Source: SFHK01 sp964554795 (GTDB taxonomy: Bacteria; Bacillota; Clostridia; Christensenellales; Aristaeellaceae). Taken from it: DNA of 38,440 nucleotides. Of this stretch, positions 23,488 through 33,791 are shown piece by piece. The first letter of the stretch is position 1; every line of letters starts with the position of its first letter. A program made the position numbers and the translations under genes. Where the stretch lies: contig CAZKQB010000033.1 of assembly GCA_964554795.1 (NCBI GenBank), forward strand, positions 1 through 38,440. Reading direction: 5' to 3'. The notes beneath the pieces are model-generated. The model saw nothing but the letters and a program-made list of their open reading frames with translations, made no database searches and was not told the DNA's origin.

Positions 23488-24447
23488 TTACCACAGCCTG
23501 GTATCGCCCAGCGAGCGGGAAATCTGGTTCACAATCACCAGCATCGCGCAGTTCACTGCCGAGTTGAACAGACCGATCGCCGTGGAAAGCTCAAACTGGT
23601 TGGAATCGAGCAGCGAAATGCGGTAGACGTAGGTTGCAATTACATCGGAAACGTCCATGTTCATGCTGTTCTGCATCAGGTAGACCTTTTCAAAGCCGAC
23701 CGACAGAATGTTGCCCGAATTGAGGATCAGCAGTATGACGATGGTGGGCAGAATGCCTGGAAGGTTGATGTGCCACACGCATTGCAGGCGGTTGGCGCCG
23801 TCGATATGCGCCGACTCATGCAGCTGCGGATCGATGCCTGCCAGCGCGGCGATGTAAATGATCGAGTCCCAGCCCATGTTCTGCCAGACGCTTGATCCGA
23901 TATACAGCGGCCGGAACAGGCTGCGAACCTGCATCCAGTTGTCTGCCTCTCCTCCCATTGCTTCGATCAGCTTGTTTGCAATGCCATAATCGCGGTTTGT
24001 GAAGCTGGTCAAGAGACCAACAATAACGACAGTCGAGAGAAAGTGCGGTATGTAAGTGACATTCTGAACGAATTTCTGATAGAACCGATTGGTAACCTCA
24101 TTGAGCATCAGTGCAAGAAGAATCGGAAGCGGAAAGCCGCACAGGAGCGACAAGAAGCTGAGCGCAAAGGTATTGTACAGCGTTCGGACGAAATACGGAG
24201 AAGCAAAATAATCGCGAAACCACTTAAAGCCCAGCCATTCACTGTTCCAGATGCCGGCCATGGCCTTATACTTCTTAAATCCGATGGTGATGCCGTACAT
24301 GGGCATATAGCAGAAGATGAAATACCATGCAATAGGCAGCAGAAGCATCAGATAGAACTGCCAGTTTCTGCCCAGCTTCCGTTCATGTGCCCAGCGCGAC
24401 ACGCGCCTACCAAGGGTTCGACGGTTTCTGATTGCCAGATCGCTCAT
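23488..24447 (-). CDS. CUT1 ABC transporter permease (LplB/UgpA-like)
   Basis: A 319-residue permease and first gene of the importer operon. Landmarks are LLPIAWYFIFCYMPMYGITI (first helix) and the GFKKYKAMAGIWNSEWLGFK segment, both typical of the LplB/YteP group. The EAA loop is ESAHIDGANRLQCVWHINLP near residue 222. The ATG at 24447 follows GGAGGATAC; ten extra codons upstream would include the ribosome binding site. Related B. subtilis systems (LplABC, YtcQP-YteP) import polysaccharide breakdown products. No glycoside hydrolase or sensor kinase flanks it, so the substrate is open. Confidence 0.94.
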   Translation of the reverse strand: MSDLAIRNRRTLGRRVSRWAHERKLGRNWQFYLMLLLPIAWYFIFCYMPMYGITIGFKKYKAMAGIWNSEWLGFKWFRDYFASPYFVRTLYNTFALSFLSLLCGFPLPILLALMLNEVTNRFYQKFVQNVTYIPHFLSTVVIVGLLTSFTNRDYGIANKLIEAMGGEADNWMQVRSLFRPLYIGSSVWQNMGWDSIIYIAALAGIDPQLHESAHIDGANRLQCVWHINLPGILPTIVILLILNSGNILSVGFEKVYLMQNSMNMDVSDVIATYVYRISLLDSNQFELSTAIGLFNSAVNCAMLVIVNQISRSLGDTRLW

Positions 24448-24499
24448 GAACTGTATCCTCCATAACATTACGTCCATTGCTCACGTTAAGCATGTAGAT

Positions 24500-24528
24500 A
24501 TTTTATTTGATATTTCTTCCTTTGTCAA
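24500..24528 (-). promoter_or_regulatory. Promoter of the sugar ABC importer operon
   Basis: Minus-strand -35 TTGACA (24528-24523, perfect), a 17-nt spacer and -10 TAAAAT (24505-24500), about 50 nt upstream of the first permease. The AT-rich stretch 24529-24654 behind it shows no gene or clear operator. Confidence 0.8.
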
Positions 24529-24654
24529 GCACCTTTGCCAAATTTACTTCTATCTTTTTTTGTTTTTGCCCAATATATTGTCTTGCAGAAGTTTATTATC
24601 GTTATTCACATAAGGTGTTGCTATGTATATAATTTATACAGAAAATTCCAAGAG

Positions 24655-24682
24655 AAAACGCCGGATGCTTGACGCACCGGCG
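24655..24682 (-). terminator. Terminator of the prolyl-tRNA editing gene
   Basis: Stem CGCCGG/CCGGCG (24659-24664 with 24677-24682), extended after a one-base bulge by TGC/GCA, followed on the minus strand by UUUU (24658-24655). Confidence 0.75.
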
Positions 24683-24697
24683 CTTTCTTATAAGCTT

Positions 24698-25180
24698 TCA
24701 GATATGAACAATATCTACTTCATTTCCATGTTCCCTCAGAAGGCGAATCAAATCCGCAGTCTGCATCCAGAGCGTGGCCGTGTTCTCGTTTGGATGCATG
24801 GCAATCCCGGTCTCAGCCAGCTCCGCATCCACATAGAAATGAACGCGGTGCTGCGAATCGTTCAAAAGTCCAAGCGGCGTCACGCTTCCGGGCGTAAGCT
24901 GCATATAGGCCATCAGCTCCTCTGCAGAGGCAAGAGAGAGATTTCGCAGCCCATGCTGCCTTCGAAACGCCTTCAAATCCACACGCTTATCGCCCTTCAC
25001 GGTAATCAGGGCATAGAATTGCTTTTTGTCATCGCAAACGAACAGATTTTTGGCATCCCATTCCGGATGCGGTAGGTGAAGCGCCTCTGCCTCTGCCATA
25101 TTGCTTACGGCGCTGTGCTGCACCTTTTCGTATTGAATTCCGCGCTCGTCCAGATAACGCCAGAGCTCCCGCTGGTTCAT
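24698..25180 (-). CDS. Prolyl-tRNA editing protein (YbaK/ProX family)
   Basis: A 160-residue single-domain deacylase of the YbaK/EbsC superfamily. The ProX (ProXp-ala) branch hydrolyses Ala mischarged on tRNA-Pro. Visible blocks are YEKVQHSAVSNMAEAEALHL, AKNLFVCDDKKQFYALITVK with the conserved Lys, SLASAEELMAYMQLTPGSVT and the downstream PLGLLND, which are ProX-like. The start at 25180 has GGAGAG before it; ten extra upstream codons are not conserved. It is monocistronic with its own terminator. The exact tRNA substrate is assigned from family resemblance only. Confidence 0.85.
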   Translation of the reverse strand: MNQRELWRYLDERGIQYEKVQHSAVSNMAEAEALHLPHPEWDAKNLFVCDDKKQFYALITVKGDKRVDLKAFRRQHGLRNLSLASAEELMAYMQLTPGSVTPLGLLNDSQHRVHFYVDAELAETGIAMHPNENTATLWMQTADLIRLLREHGNEVDIVHI

Positions 25181-25211
25181 ATGCTTCTCTCCATTCGTCC
25201 CGCCTTCCATG

Positions 25212-25242
25212 AAAAAAAGGACGCCCGATTTCTCAGACGTCC
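25212..25242 (-). terminator. Terminator of the decarboxylase operon
   Basis: On the minus strand a continuous 10-bp stem (25242-25233 with 25228-25219) closes a GAAA tetraloop and is followed by seven U residues (25218-25212). It sits 28 nt after oadA and separates the operon from the tRNA-editing gene. Confidence 0.92.
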
Positions 25243-25270
25243 CTTTCCATAGAGCAGACTCCCCTGCTTT

Positions 25271-26674
25271 TTATACGGGCATTGCGTTGTTCTTCTTGTC
25301 CAGCACGCTGTTGTCGAGCTTAAGCTGTTCAGCCTGGCGGTACTCAAAGAACTTGGGCGCAACCTGCGGGAAGAGCGCGTAGCTGAGCACGTCCTCTTCC
25401 TGGGTATACCAGCGGGCGCACTCCTTGCGGTACTTCTCGAGCTCGGGCTTGAGATCGTCGGCAGGACGATAGGTAATTACCTTCGCGTTGCCGATAACCT
25501 TGCGACGCACTTCCTCGTTCACGGGCGCCGGCAGCTTGCCGTATTCGCCGCGCATGAGGCCCTGAGACTCCTTGGGGTTCATCTTGTAGCGCTCGCCAGC
25601 GATGACGTTCATCACGGCCTGCGTGCCAACGATCTGGCTGGTAGGCGTGACCAGCGGCGGATAGCCGAAGTCCTTGCGCACGCGCGGAACCTCTGCCAGC
25701 ACCTCGTACAGCTTGTCGGACTTGCCGGCCTGCTTGAGCTGGTTGATGAGGTTGGACAGCATGCCGCCGGGAACCTGATACTTGAGAGTATTTACGTCTA
25801 CGCGCAGCACCTTGGGATCCAGAATGCCTTCCGACTGCAGCTTCTGGGCAACCTTACGGAAATGCTCAGTGGCCTTGGTCAGCTCGTTCAGGTCGATGCC
25901 GGTGTCATACTCAGTGCCCTGCAGCGTGGCGATCAGAGACTCGGTCGCGGGCTGAGAGGTGCCGTTGGCCAGCGGAGACAGCGCGCAATCCACGATGTCC
26001 ACACCCGCCTCGATGGCCTTCAGGTTCACCATGTCGCCGGTGCCAGTGGTATTGTGGGTGTGCAGATGCACAAGCGTGTCCTTCTTCAGCGCCTGCTTCA
26101 GCTTCTTAATCAGGCTATAGGCCTGATACGGGAGCAGCAGGTTTGCCATATCCTTCACGCAGATGTTCTGCGCGCCCATCTTCTCGAACTGCACGGCGAG
26201 ATCCACAAAATAGTCCTCGGTGTGCACGGGCGAGACGGTGTAGCTCATAGCTACCTCGCAGATGCCGTTGTACTTGTTGGTGGAATCAATGGCCTGCTTG
26301 AGGTTTCTGGGGTCGTTCAGCGCGTCGAAAATGCGGATGACGTTGATGCCGTTCTTGATAGACAGGCGCACGAACTCGTCCACCACGTCGTCGGCGTAAT
26401 GCTTGTAGCCCAGAATATTCTGGCCGCGGAACAGCATCTGTAGCTTTGTCTTGGGCATGGCCTCGCGCAGCTTGCGCAGACGCTCCCACGGATCCTCGTT
26501 CAGAAAGCGCAGGCAGCTGTCAAACGTCGCGCCGCCCCAGCACTCCAGAGAGTAGAAACCAGCATTATCCAATACCTCGCAGGCGGGCAGCATGTCCTCG
26601 GTGCGCATACGGGTTGCGGCCTGAGACTGATGAGCGTCGCGAAGAATGGTATCAGTAATCATTACCTTTCCCAT
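25271..26674 (-). CDS. oadA: Oxaloacetate decarboxylase alpha / pyruvate carboxylase B-type carboxyltransferase
   Basis: A 467-residue biotin-dependent carboxyltransferase that moves CO2 between biotin and pyruvate/oxaloacetate. The TIM-barrel start is ITDTILRDAHQSQAATRM, with metal-binding Asp in DTILRD; LECWGGATFD, LFRGQN and LHLHTHNTTGTGD (metal-binding His pair) follow, and the active-site Lys is in ICVKDMANLL. The PYC/OAD conserved domain fills the C-terminal third. The protein ends without its own biotinyl domain, consistent with the separate carrier gene upstream. Last gene of a five-gene operon, 28 nt after oadB, with AGGAGG before the ATG. Confidence 0.93.
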   Translation of the reverse strand: MGKVMITDTILRDAHQSQAATRMRTEDMLPACEVLDNAGFYSLECWGGATFDSCLRFLNEDPWERLRKLREAMPKTKLQMLFRGQNILGYKHYADDVVDEFVRLSIKNGINVIRIFDALNDPRNLKQAIDSTNKYNGICEVAMSYTVSPVHTEDYFVDLAVQFEKMGAQNICVKDMANLLLPYQAYSLIKKLKQALKKDTLVHLHTHNTTGTGDMVNLKAIEAGVDIVDCALSPLANGTSQPATESLIATLQGTEYDTGIDLNELTKATEHFRKVAQKLQSEGILDPKVLRVDVNTLKYQVPGGMLSNLINQLKQAGKSDKLYEVLAEVPRVRKDFGYPPLVTPTSQIVGTQAVMNVIAGERYKMNPKESQGLMRGEYGKLPAPVNEEVRRKVIGNAKVITYRPADDLKPELEKYRKECARWYTQEEDVLSYALFPQVAPKFFEYRQAEQLKLDNSVLDKKNNAMPV

Positions 26675-26702
26675 AATAGCTTCCTCCTAATTAACGAATC
26701 GA

Positions 26703-28187
26703 TCAGCCGAACAGGGCGATGAACACGCCTGCCGCCACGGCGCTGCCGATAACGCCAGCAACGTTCGGACCCATGGCATGCATCAGCAGGAAGTTGCCGG
26801 GATCATATTCCTGTCCCACTTTCTGCGATACGCGCGCCGCCATCGGAACGGCGGATACGCCGGCAGAGCCGATCAGCGGGTTGATCTTGCCGCCGGAAAG
26901 CTTGTTCATGAGCTTGGCCAGCAGAACGCCGCCCGCGGTGCCAAAGCTGAAGGCGATGACGCCGAGAACAACGATCTTGATGGTGCTCCACGTGAGGAAG
27001 GTAGTGCCCTTCGTGGTCGCGCCAACGGTCAGTCCCAGGAAAATGGTTACGATGTTGCACAGCTCGTTCTGCGCGGTCTTGTTCAGGCGCTCCGTAACGC
27101 CGCTCACACGCATCAGGTTGCCCAGCATCAGCATGCCTACCAGACTCGCGGCGTCCGGCAGCAGCAGAGACACGATAATGGTAACCAGAATCGGGAAAAT
27201 GACCAGCTCAGTCTTGGAAACGCTTCTCAGCTGACCCATGCGGATCGTGCGTTCCTTCTGGGTAGTCAGCGCCTTCATGATTGGTGGCTGAATGACCGGC
27301 ACCAGCGCCATGTACGAATACGCGGCAACGGCAATCGGGCCAAGCAGGTGCGGGGCAAGCTTCGTGGTAACGAAGATGGCCGTGGGGCCGTCTGCACCGC
27401 CGATGATGCCGATCGCACCGGCTTCACGGGCATTGAAGCCCAGAAGCTTTGCGCCGATGAAGGTGATGAAGATACCCAGCTGCGCAGCCGCGCCCATCAG
27501 AAGCGCGGAGGGATTGGCGATCAGAGGAGCAAAGTCCGTCATCGCGCCGACGCCCATGAAGATCAGCGGCGGGTAGATGCCCAGCTTAACGCCCTTGTAC
27601 AGATAGTACAGCAGGCCGCCGTTGGAGGTCTGGATTCCGTAGCGCATGGTGTTGGTCGCTTCATCCAGGCGATAGGTAATCTCGGCCACGTCGTGACGCG
27701 CGGCTACAGCCGCCGCCTTCGCGGCTTCAAGGGAATCAAAGAAGGAATACTGGGGGTCGCCCATCAGACCCGCAAGGGGCAGGTTGGCCAGCAGCATGCC
27801 AAAGGCAATCGGCATGAGCAACAGCGGCTCAAACTGCTTCACGATTGCAAGATACAATAGGAAGCAGGCCACGGCGATCATCACGTATTCACGCCACGTA
27901 CCGTTTGCAAAACCGGTGGACTTGGCGATTTTCACAACGCCATCCCAGAAATTGATTTCGGGATCCACGTATTCGGTCGTAGTCTCGGTCTCCGCCTCAA
28001 GCGCGGTCGTATCCGTCGAGGTTTCCTCGGCGGCGGGGGATATGGTTTCCGTTACTTCAGGCGCCGTCGCTTCGGTATTTCCCGAAGTAAGGCTCTCCGC
28101 AAGCGCCGAGCACATCCATGCGAGCATCAGAATGAGCGCGATGGCGAAGCAGCGGTTGCGGAAGGTTTTTCTCTGCATGCGGCTCAT
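26703..28187 (-). CDS. oadB: Na+-pumping decarboxylase beta subunit, with an N-terminal extension
   Basis: A 494-residue membrane subunit that decarboxylates carboxybiotin and exports Na+. The family core starts near residue 80 (FANGTWREYVMIAVACFLLY). Na+-site landmarks are GGADGPTAIF, in which the Asp is essential in the Klebsiella enzyme, and GNLMRVSGVTERL. The first 78 residues are unusual: a signal-like helix (FAIALILMLAWMCSALA) and then a Thr/Glu-rich linker. The ATG at 28187 has GGAG 11 nt before it; a TTG seven codons earlier overlaps that site. It lies between the biotin carrier and oadA. Confidence 0.93.
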   Translation of the reverse strand: MSRMQRKTFRNRCFAIALILMLAWMCSALAESLTSGNTEATAPEVTETISPAAEETSTDTTALEAETETTTEYVDPEINFWDGVVKIAKSTGFANGTWREYVMIAVACFLLYLAIVKQFEPLLLMPIAFGMLLANLPLAGLMGDPQYSFFDSLEAAKAAAVAARHDVAEITYRLDEATNTMRYGIQTSNGGLLYYLYKGVKLGIYPPLIFMGVGAMTDFAPLIANPSALLMGAAAQLGIFITFIGAKLLGFNAREAGAIGIIGGADGPTAIFVTTKLAPHLLGPIAVAAYSYMALVPVIQPPIMKALTTQKERTIRMGQLRSVSKTELVIFPILVTIIVSLLLPDAASLVGMLMLGNLMRVSGVTERLNKTAQNELCNIVTIFLGLTVGATTKGTTFLTWSTIKIVVLGVIAFSFGTAGGVLLAKLMNKLSGGKINPLIGSAGVSAVPMAARVSQKVGQEYDPGNFLLMHAMGPNVAGVIGSAVAAGVFIALFG

Positions 28188-28251
28188 ATGTCGTCCAACT
28201 CCAATCAATTTCGTTTCCGTTGTGCCCCTCCGTTTCAGAGAAACGAGAGGA

Positions 28252-28668
28252 TTACTTCAGGGACACGAGCAGGTCGCCGGTGTTGACGGTCTGACCCTTG
28301 GTCACGTTGACGCTGGCAACAACGCCGTCACGGGGCGCCTTGATTTCGTTTTCCATCTTCATGGCCTCAAGGATCACAAGGTCGTCGCCCTTCTTTACGG
28401 CCTGGCCAGCGGTAACCTTCACATCGTTGATGTTGCCGGGCATGGGCGCATTGATGGCCTCAGCGTCGGCAGGCGCAACCTTGGGGGCAGCGGCAACGGG
28501 CGCGGGCGCAGCCTTCGGAGCGGCGGCAACGGGAGCCGGAGCAGGAGCGGGCGCGGCCACGAGGGCGGCTACAACGGGAGCAGGGGCAGCGACGGGCGCA
28601 AACGCGCCAACTTCTTCAACTTCCACTTCATAGGACTGACCGTTAACGGTGATCTGGAACTTACGCAT
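28252..28668 (-). CDS. Biotin carboxyl carrier subunit of the decarboxylase
   Basis: A 138-residue biotinyl protein. Residues 1-25 form a short docking segment (MRKFQITVNGQSYEVEVEEV). Residues about 25-72 are an Ala/Pro/Val swinging linker with repeated APVAAAPK units. The biotinyl domain follows, with the lysine in EAMKMEN (Lys104). It carries CO2 between the carboxyltransferases and the beta-subunit pump. The ATG at 28668 has GGAGGAAACC before it; five extra codons upstream include that site. It is 30 nt after the OadG-like gene and 64 nt before oadB. Similar proteins are called GcdC, MmdC or 1.3S transcarboxylase subunit. Confidence 0.95.
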   Translation of the reverse strand: MRKFQITVNGQSYEVEVEEVGAFAPVAAPAPVVAALVAAPAPAPAPVAAAPKAAPAPVAAAPKVAPADAEAINAPMPGNINDVKVTAGQAVKKGDDLVILEAMKMENEIKAPRDGVVASVNVTKGQTVNTGDLLVSLK

Positions 28669-28698
28669 GATGGTTTCCTCCATTCAAATGATCCATTG

Positions 28699-29052
28699 TC
28701 AGAATTTGTAAACCTGCTCTGCACGGGCCGCGTTCTTCCAACCGCTCACCCGGCGCACGGACTTGACAACCAGGGATTTATTGCCGCCGTCATAGGCCGC
28801 AATCGCTGCAGCGATAACCGCGATCAGCTCATCATGGCTTATCTCCGCTTCGCCGTTTACGAATTCAACCTCGGGCAGGGACTCCTGAACGGCAGAGTTA
28901 GATACTTCTACCTTGCGTTCATCTTTTTTTTTATCCAGTTTCTTGAATACCTGCGCCATCAGCATCAGAAGCAAAATCAGGATCGTCAGTCCGACGAACA
29001 CGAAAAGCATGCCGATGCCCGTTACGGTGAGGCCATACATGAATACATTCAT
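28699..29052 (-). CDS. oadG: OadG-family small membrane subunit
   Basis: A 117-residue protein with one N-terminal helix (TGIGMLFVFVGLTILILLLM), a basic linker KKLDKKKDERK, and a C-terminal region with ELIAVIAAAIAAYDGG and SGWKNAARAEQVYKF. This is the gamma/delta subunit layout of sodium-pump decarboxylases: the helix anchors in the membrane and the tail holds the alpha subunit and biotin carrier. It follows the first carboxyltransferase by 21 nt. Low sequence conservation is usual for the family; identification rests on layout plus operon position. Confidence 0.88.
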   Translation of the reverse strand: MNVFMYGLTVTGIGMLFVFVGLTILILLLMLMAQVFKKLDKKKDERKVEVSNSAVQESLPEVEFVNGEAEISHDELIAVIAAAIAAYDGGNKSLVVKSVRRVSGWKNAARAEQVYKF

Positions 29053-29073
29053 CGTTTTTTCTCCCTTCCCGCC

Positions 29074-30549
29074 TTACAGCGGCAGATTTCCGTGCTTCTT
29101 CGCGATTTTCGCTTCGCGCTTTCCGGCCAGCATTTCAAGCGCGGAGGCAAGCATCTGGCGGGTCGCGGCAGGCTCAATCACGTCGTCCACGTAGCCCAGC
29201 TTCGCGGCATTCACGCCGTCGGCCACGTCGTCGGCATACTTCTTCTCGAGCTCAGAGCGGCGAGCGATGGGATCATCGGCGCCATCCATCTCATCGGCGT
29301 ACAGAAGCTGCGTAGCAATCGGCGTAGAAACGGCGCTGATCACGGCGCCCGGCCACGCATAGACCATATCGGCAACGGCACGGGACGCCATGGCGGCATA
29401 ACCCATACCGATAGCCTGACCGATAATTACCGCCACGCGGGGCGCGGAGTTTTCGCTCATCGCGTACAGGAGGGAAGCGCCGGCGCGCGCCAGTTCGCCC
29501 TGCGGTGCACCGTTGATCTTCATGCCAAGGGAATCCACGAACGTGACAACCGGAATGGAGAAGGCATCGGCGAAGGAAACGAGACGCGCGGCCTTTTTGC
29601 AGCCGTACACGGTCAGGCGGCCCTCGTCCTTATTGGGCTGGTTGGCAACGAAGCACACCGTGCGGCCGCCGATTTTGCCCAGCGCGGTAACCATGGAGGA
29701 GGCAAACTCGGAATACAGCTCGATGTATTCACCGTTGTCGGTCACGGCCGCGATTACATCGCGAACGTCGTCCACGGTATCGATGGTGTTGAACTGGGGA
29801 ATCTCGCGGTTCAGGTCGTCCGTCTCGGGATAAACGGCTTCGTCCATGTTGTTAACCGGCAGCATGCCGATAAGCTTGTGCGCCATGGCGACGGCCTCTT
29901 CATCGGTTTCGGTCACGAGCATTGCCGCGCCAGACTTGTGGCTGGCTTCGCTGCCCGCGATTTCCTTCATGTCTGTCTTCTTGCCAGTGGCCGCAGAAAC
30001 GACCAGCGGGCCGTTCACAAACAGCTGACCATTCTTGCTCTGCAGGGTCACGTCCGCAATCTGCGCGATAACGGAGGCCGTTCCGCCACAGGGGCCGAGG
30101 ATCAGCGCGATCTGGGGTACAACGCCGGACAGCTCCGTCGCCTTGGCGGCGATCATCGCATAGGCATTCAGTGCCTGAACGCCCTCGTCCAGCTTCGCTC
30201 CGGCGGAATCGAGCATCGCCACGACGGGCGCGCCGGTCTTCTCCGCCATGTCCATGACCTTCAGAACCTTGCGCGCGTGCTTTTCGCCAACCGCGCCGCC
30301 GCCCACGGTGAAATCCTGCGCGTATACGTACACGGGATTGCCGTCGACCGTGCCGTAACCGGTTACGACGCCGGCGTCCGCATTCAGCGCGTCCAGCTCC
30401 ACAAAGCTCGCCTGATCGAGCAGACAGGCTACTCTTTCGCGGGCAGTCAGCTTGCCGGCCTTTTTCTGCTCGGCAATCAGCGCCGCGTCGCCGGCGAGAA
30501 TCGTCTGCTTGCGCTCACGAATGATGGGCAAATTGCGTTCCACACTCAT
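29074..30549 (-). CDS. mmdA: Acyl-CoA carboxyltransferase subunit (MmdA/PccB-like)
   Basis: A 491-residue crotonase-fold carboxyltransferase acting on a CoA thioester such as methylmalonyl-CoA. Family blocks are LTARERVACLLD near residue 34, YAQDFTVGGGAVGEKHARKV near 76, LILGPCGGTASVIAQIADV and, in the C-terminal half, FVDSLGMKINGAPQG. The usual GARxQEG motif reads GAKLDEG, a small deviation. It opens the operon, with GGAGGG before its ATG. No clear promoter was found in the 135-bp gap upstream, although a TTGGA/TCCAA hairpin lies there. Methylmalonyl-CoA is the likeliest substrate, but malonyl- or glutaconyl-CoA are possible. Confidence 0.88.
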   Translation of the reverse strand: MSVERNLPIIRERKQTILAGDAALIAEQKKAGKLTARERVACLLDQASFVELDALNADAGVVTGYGTVDGNPVYVYAQDFTVGGGAVGEKHARKVLKVMDMAEKTGAPVVAMLDSAGAKLDEGVQALNAYAMIAAKATELSGVVPQIALILGPCGGTASVIAQIADVTLQSKNGQLFVNGPLVVSAATGKKTDMKEIAGSEASHKSGAAMLVTETDEEAVAMAHKLIGMLPVNNMDEAVYPETDDLNREIPQFNTIDTVDDVRDVIAAVTDNGEYIELYSEFASSMVTALGKIGGRTVCFVANQPNKDEGRLTVYGCKKAARLVSFADAFSIPVVTFVDSLGMKINGAPQGELARAGASLLYAMSENSAPRVAVIIGQAIGMGYAAMASRAVADMVYAWPGAVISAVSTPIATQLLYADEMDGADDPIARRSELEKKYADDVADGVNAAKLGYVDDVIEPAATRQMLASALEMLAGKREAKIAKKHGNLPL

Positions 30550-30684
30550 TTTTATCCCTCCATATCTCCTGTTGGAGCAACAATTCCAATCGAATCCAAA
30601 TTCAAATTACGACAACAAATTCCTTTTTCCTGCCTGTACCGCTGTTAAGTTTCAATATGCTTTTGGTCTCTGCGATCTTTTTCC

Positions 30685-31248
30685 CTACCGCTTCGTAACC
30701 GCGATCAACAGCGGCGGCCTTTTGCGGATATTCAGATATTCCTGCGCCATCGCATCGTACACGCCGTCGTCCAATTCACGCGCCCACTTAAGCAGCGCCT
30801 CGCGTTCCCGCGCGCCTTCCTCGTGACCCGGGTACACGCAGATGGTCAGAACGCCGCCAGGCTTCAAAAGCGAAAGCGCGGCGTTGGCTGCCTGAAGCGT
30901 CGTCTCCACACGCGTTGTACACGCATGCGGACTTCCGGGCAGCCAGCCAAGGTTGAAAACCGCTGCGTCCAGCGGCTCCTTCACATACGCCGTCAGGTTC
31001 TGATGCCCGTCGCAGATCAGCGTGGCGCGATCCAGAAACCCGGCCGACTCCAGCCGTGTACGCGTGCGCTCCACCGCCTCCGGCTGAATGTCAAAGCCGA
31101 ACACGTGTCCGTCCTTTCCCGCCAGCCCCGCCAGCCATTCAGTATCGTAGCCGTTGCCCATCGTCGCGTCCACAATTCGCGCACCGGCGACGACGTTCGC
31201 CTCGATCAGTGCTCGCGCCCATTTTCGCGCGCTTCCAAAATCGGCCAT
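30685..31248 (-). CDS. mnmM: tRNA (mnm5s2U34) methyltransferase MnmM / YtqB-type rRNA-methylase-like protein
   Basis: A 187-residue SAM-dependent methyltransferase of the YtqB family. B. subtilis YtqB (MnmM) methylates the aminomethyl group on the tRNA wobble uridine. The SAM-binding motif I is IVDATMGNGYDTEWLA near residue 25. Motif II is GFDIQPEAVERTR, and FNLGWLPGSPHACTT near residue 98 is the family signature containing the NLGYLP-type catalytic block. Start 31248 follows GGAAGGAAAACG. It precedes the decarboxylase operon but is spaced 135 nt from it and is probably a separate unit. Confidence 0.9.
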   Translation of the reverse strand: MADFGSARKWARALIEANVVAGARIVDATMGNGYDTEWLAGLAGKDGHVFGFDIQPEAVERTRTRLESAGFLDRATLICDGHQNLTAYVKEPLDAAVFNLGWLPGSPHACTTRVETTLQAANAALSLLKPGGVLTICVYPGHEEGAREREALLKWARELDDGVYDAMAQEYLNIRKRPPLLIAVTKR

Positions 31249-31304
31249 AAGCGTTTTCCTTCCGCGGCCGCTGCAACCTATGGCGAGCCGCTTAATCTCT
31301 TTGC

Positions 31305-31310
31305 ATTATA
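31305..31310 (-). promoter_or_regulatory. -10 element for mnmM
   Basis: Perfect TATAAT on the minus strand, about 57 nt upstream of the mnmM start; the -35 region is not convincing. Confidence 0.5.
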
Positions 31311-31381
31311 GCGCAAATTCGTAAAGTTGCACACGCAAACAGATTGAATTCATGCAATTATTCGTTCGTCTGCCTGCGTAT

Positions 31382-31415
31382 AAAAACAGCCCGACGGCAA
31401 AGCCGTCGGGCTGTT
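31382..31415 (-). terminator. Terminator of hppA
   Basis: A perfect 14-bp stem AACAGCCCGACGGC/GCCGTCGGGCTGTT (31385-31398 with 31402-31415) with a 3-nt loop is followed on the minus strand by a U5 tract. It lies 33 nt after the hppA stop. Confidence 0.95.
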
Positions 31416-31448
31416 TGGCAAATATGGGAGATTTTCCCGCAGGCAACG

Positions 31449-33593
<2,145 letters not shown>

Positions 33594-33650
33594 ATGCAAG
33601 CCTCCTTCTTTCTTCCTGCATTCCCCTTCTTCGGTAAACGCATTGCGTTA

Positions 33651-33659
33651 ATCATAACA
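33651..33659 (-). promoter_or_regulatory. Extended -10 promoter of hppA
   Basis: TGTTATGAT on the minus strand (extended TGn plus TATGAT), about 60 nt before the hppA start. A second possible promoter (TTGTCA with an AT-rich -10) lies about 70 nt further upstream. The gap 33660-33791 otherwise holds nothing recognisable. Confidence 0.45.
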
Positions 33660-33791
33660 TATCTGTCGAATTTGATCGCACCAATTCAAGTTAAGTAAAT
33701 GATAAATGACATATAAAATTGCTGCGAATTTGACAAAATGCGCCATTTTACACATTTCTGCATAAAGCGGCGCATTAAATGTCGGTTTTGC

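Noticed and set aside
27784..30648. A 954-codon plus-strand open frame opposite oadB, the biotin carrier, oadG and mmdA
   Set aside because: It crosses four well-supported genes on the other strand, is low-complexity in places and lacks a credible start site or domain. The same applies to the long frame opposite hppA at 31344-33698.
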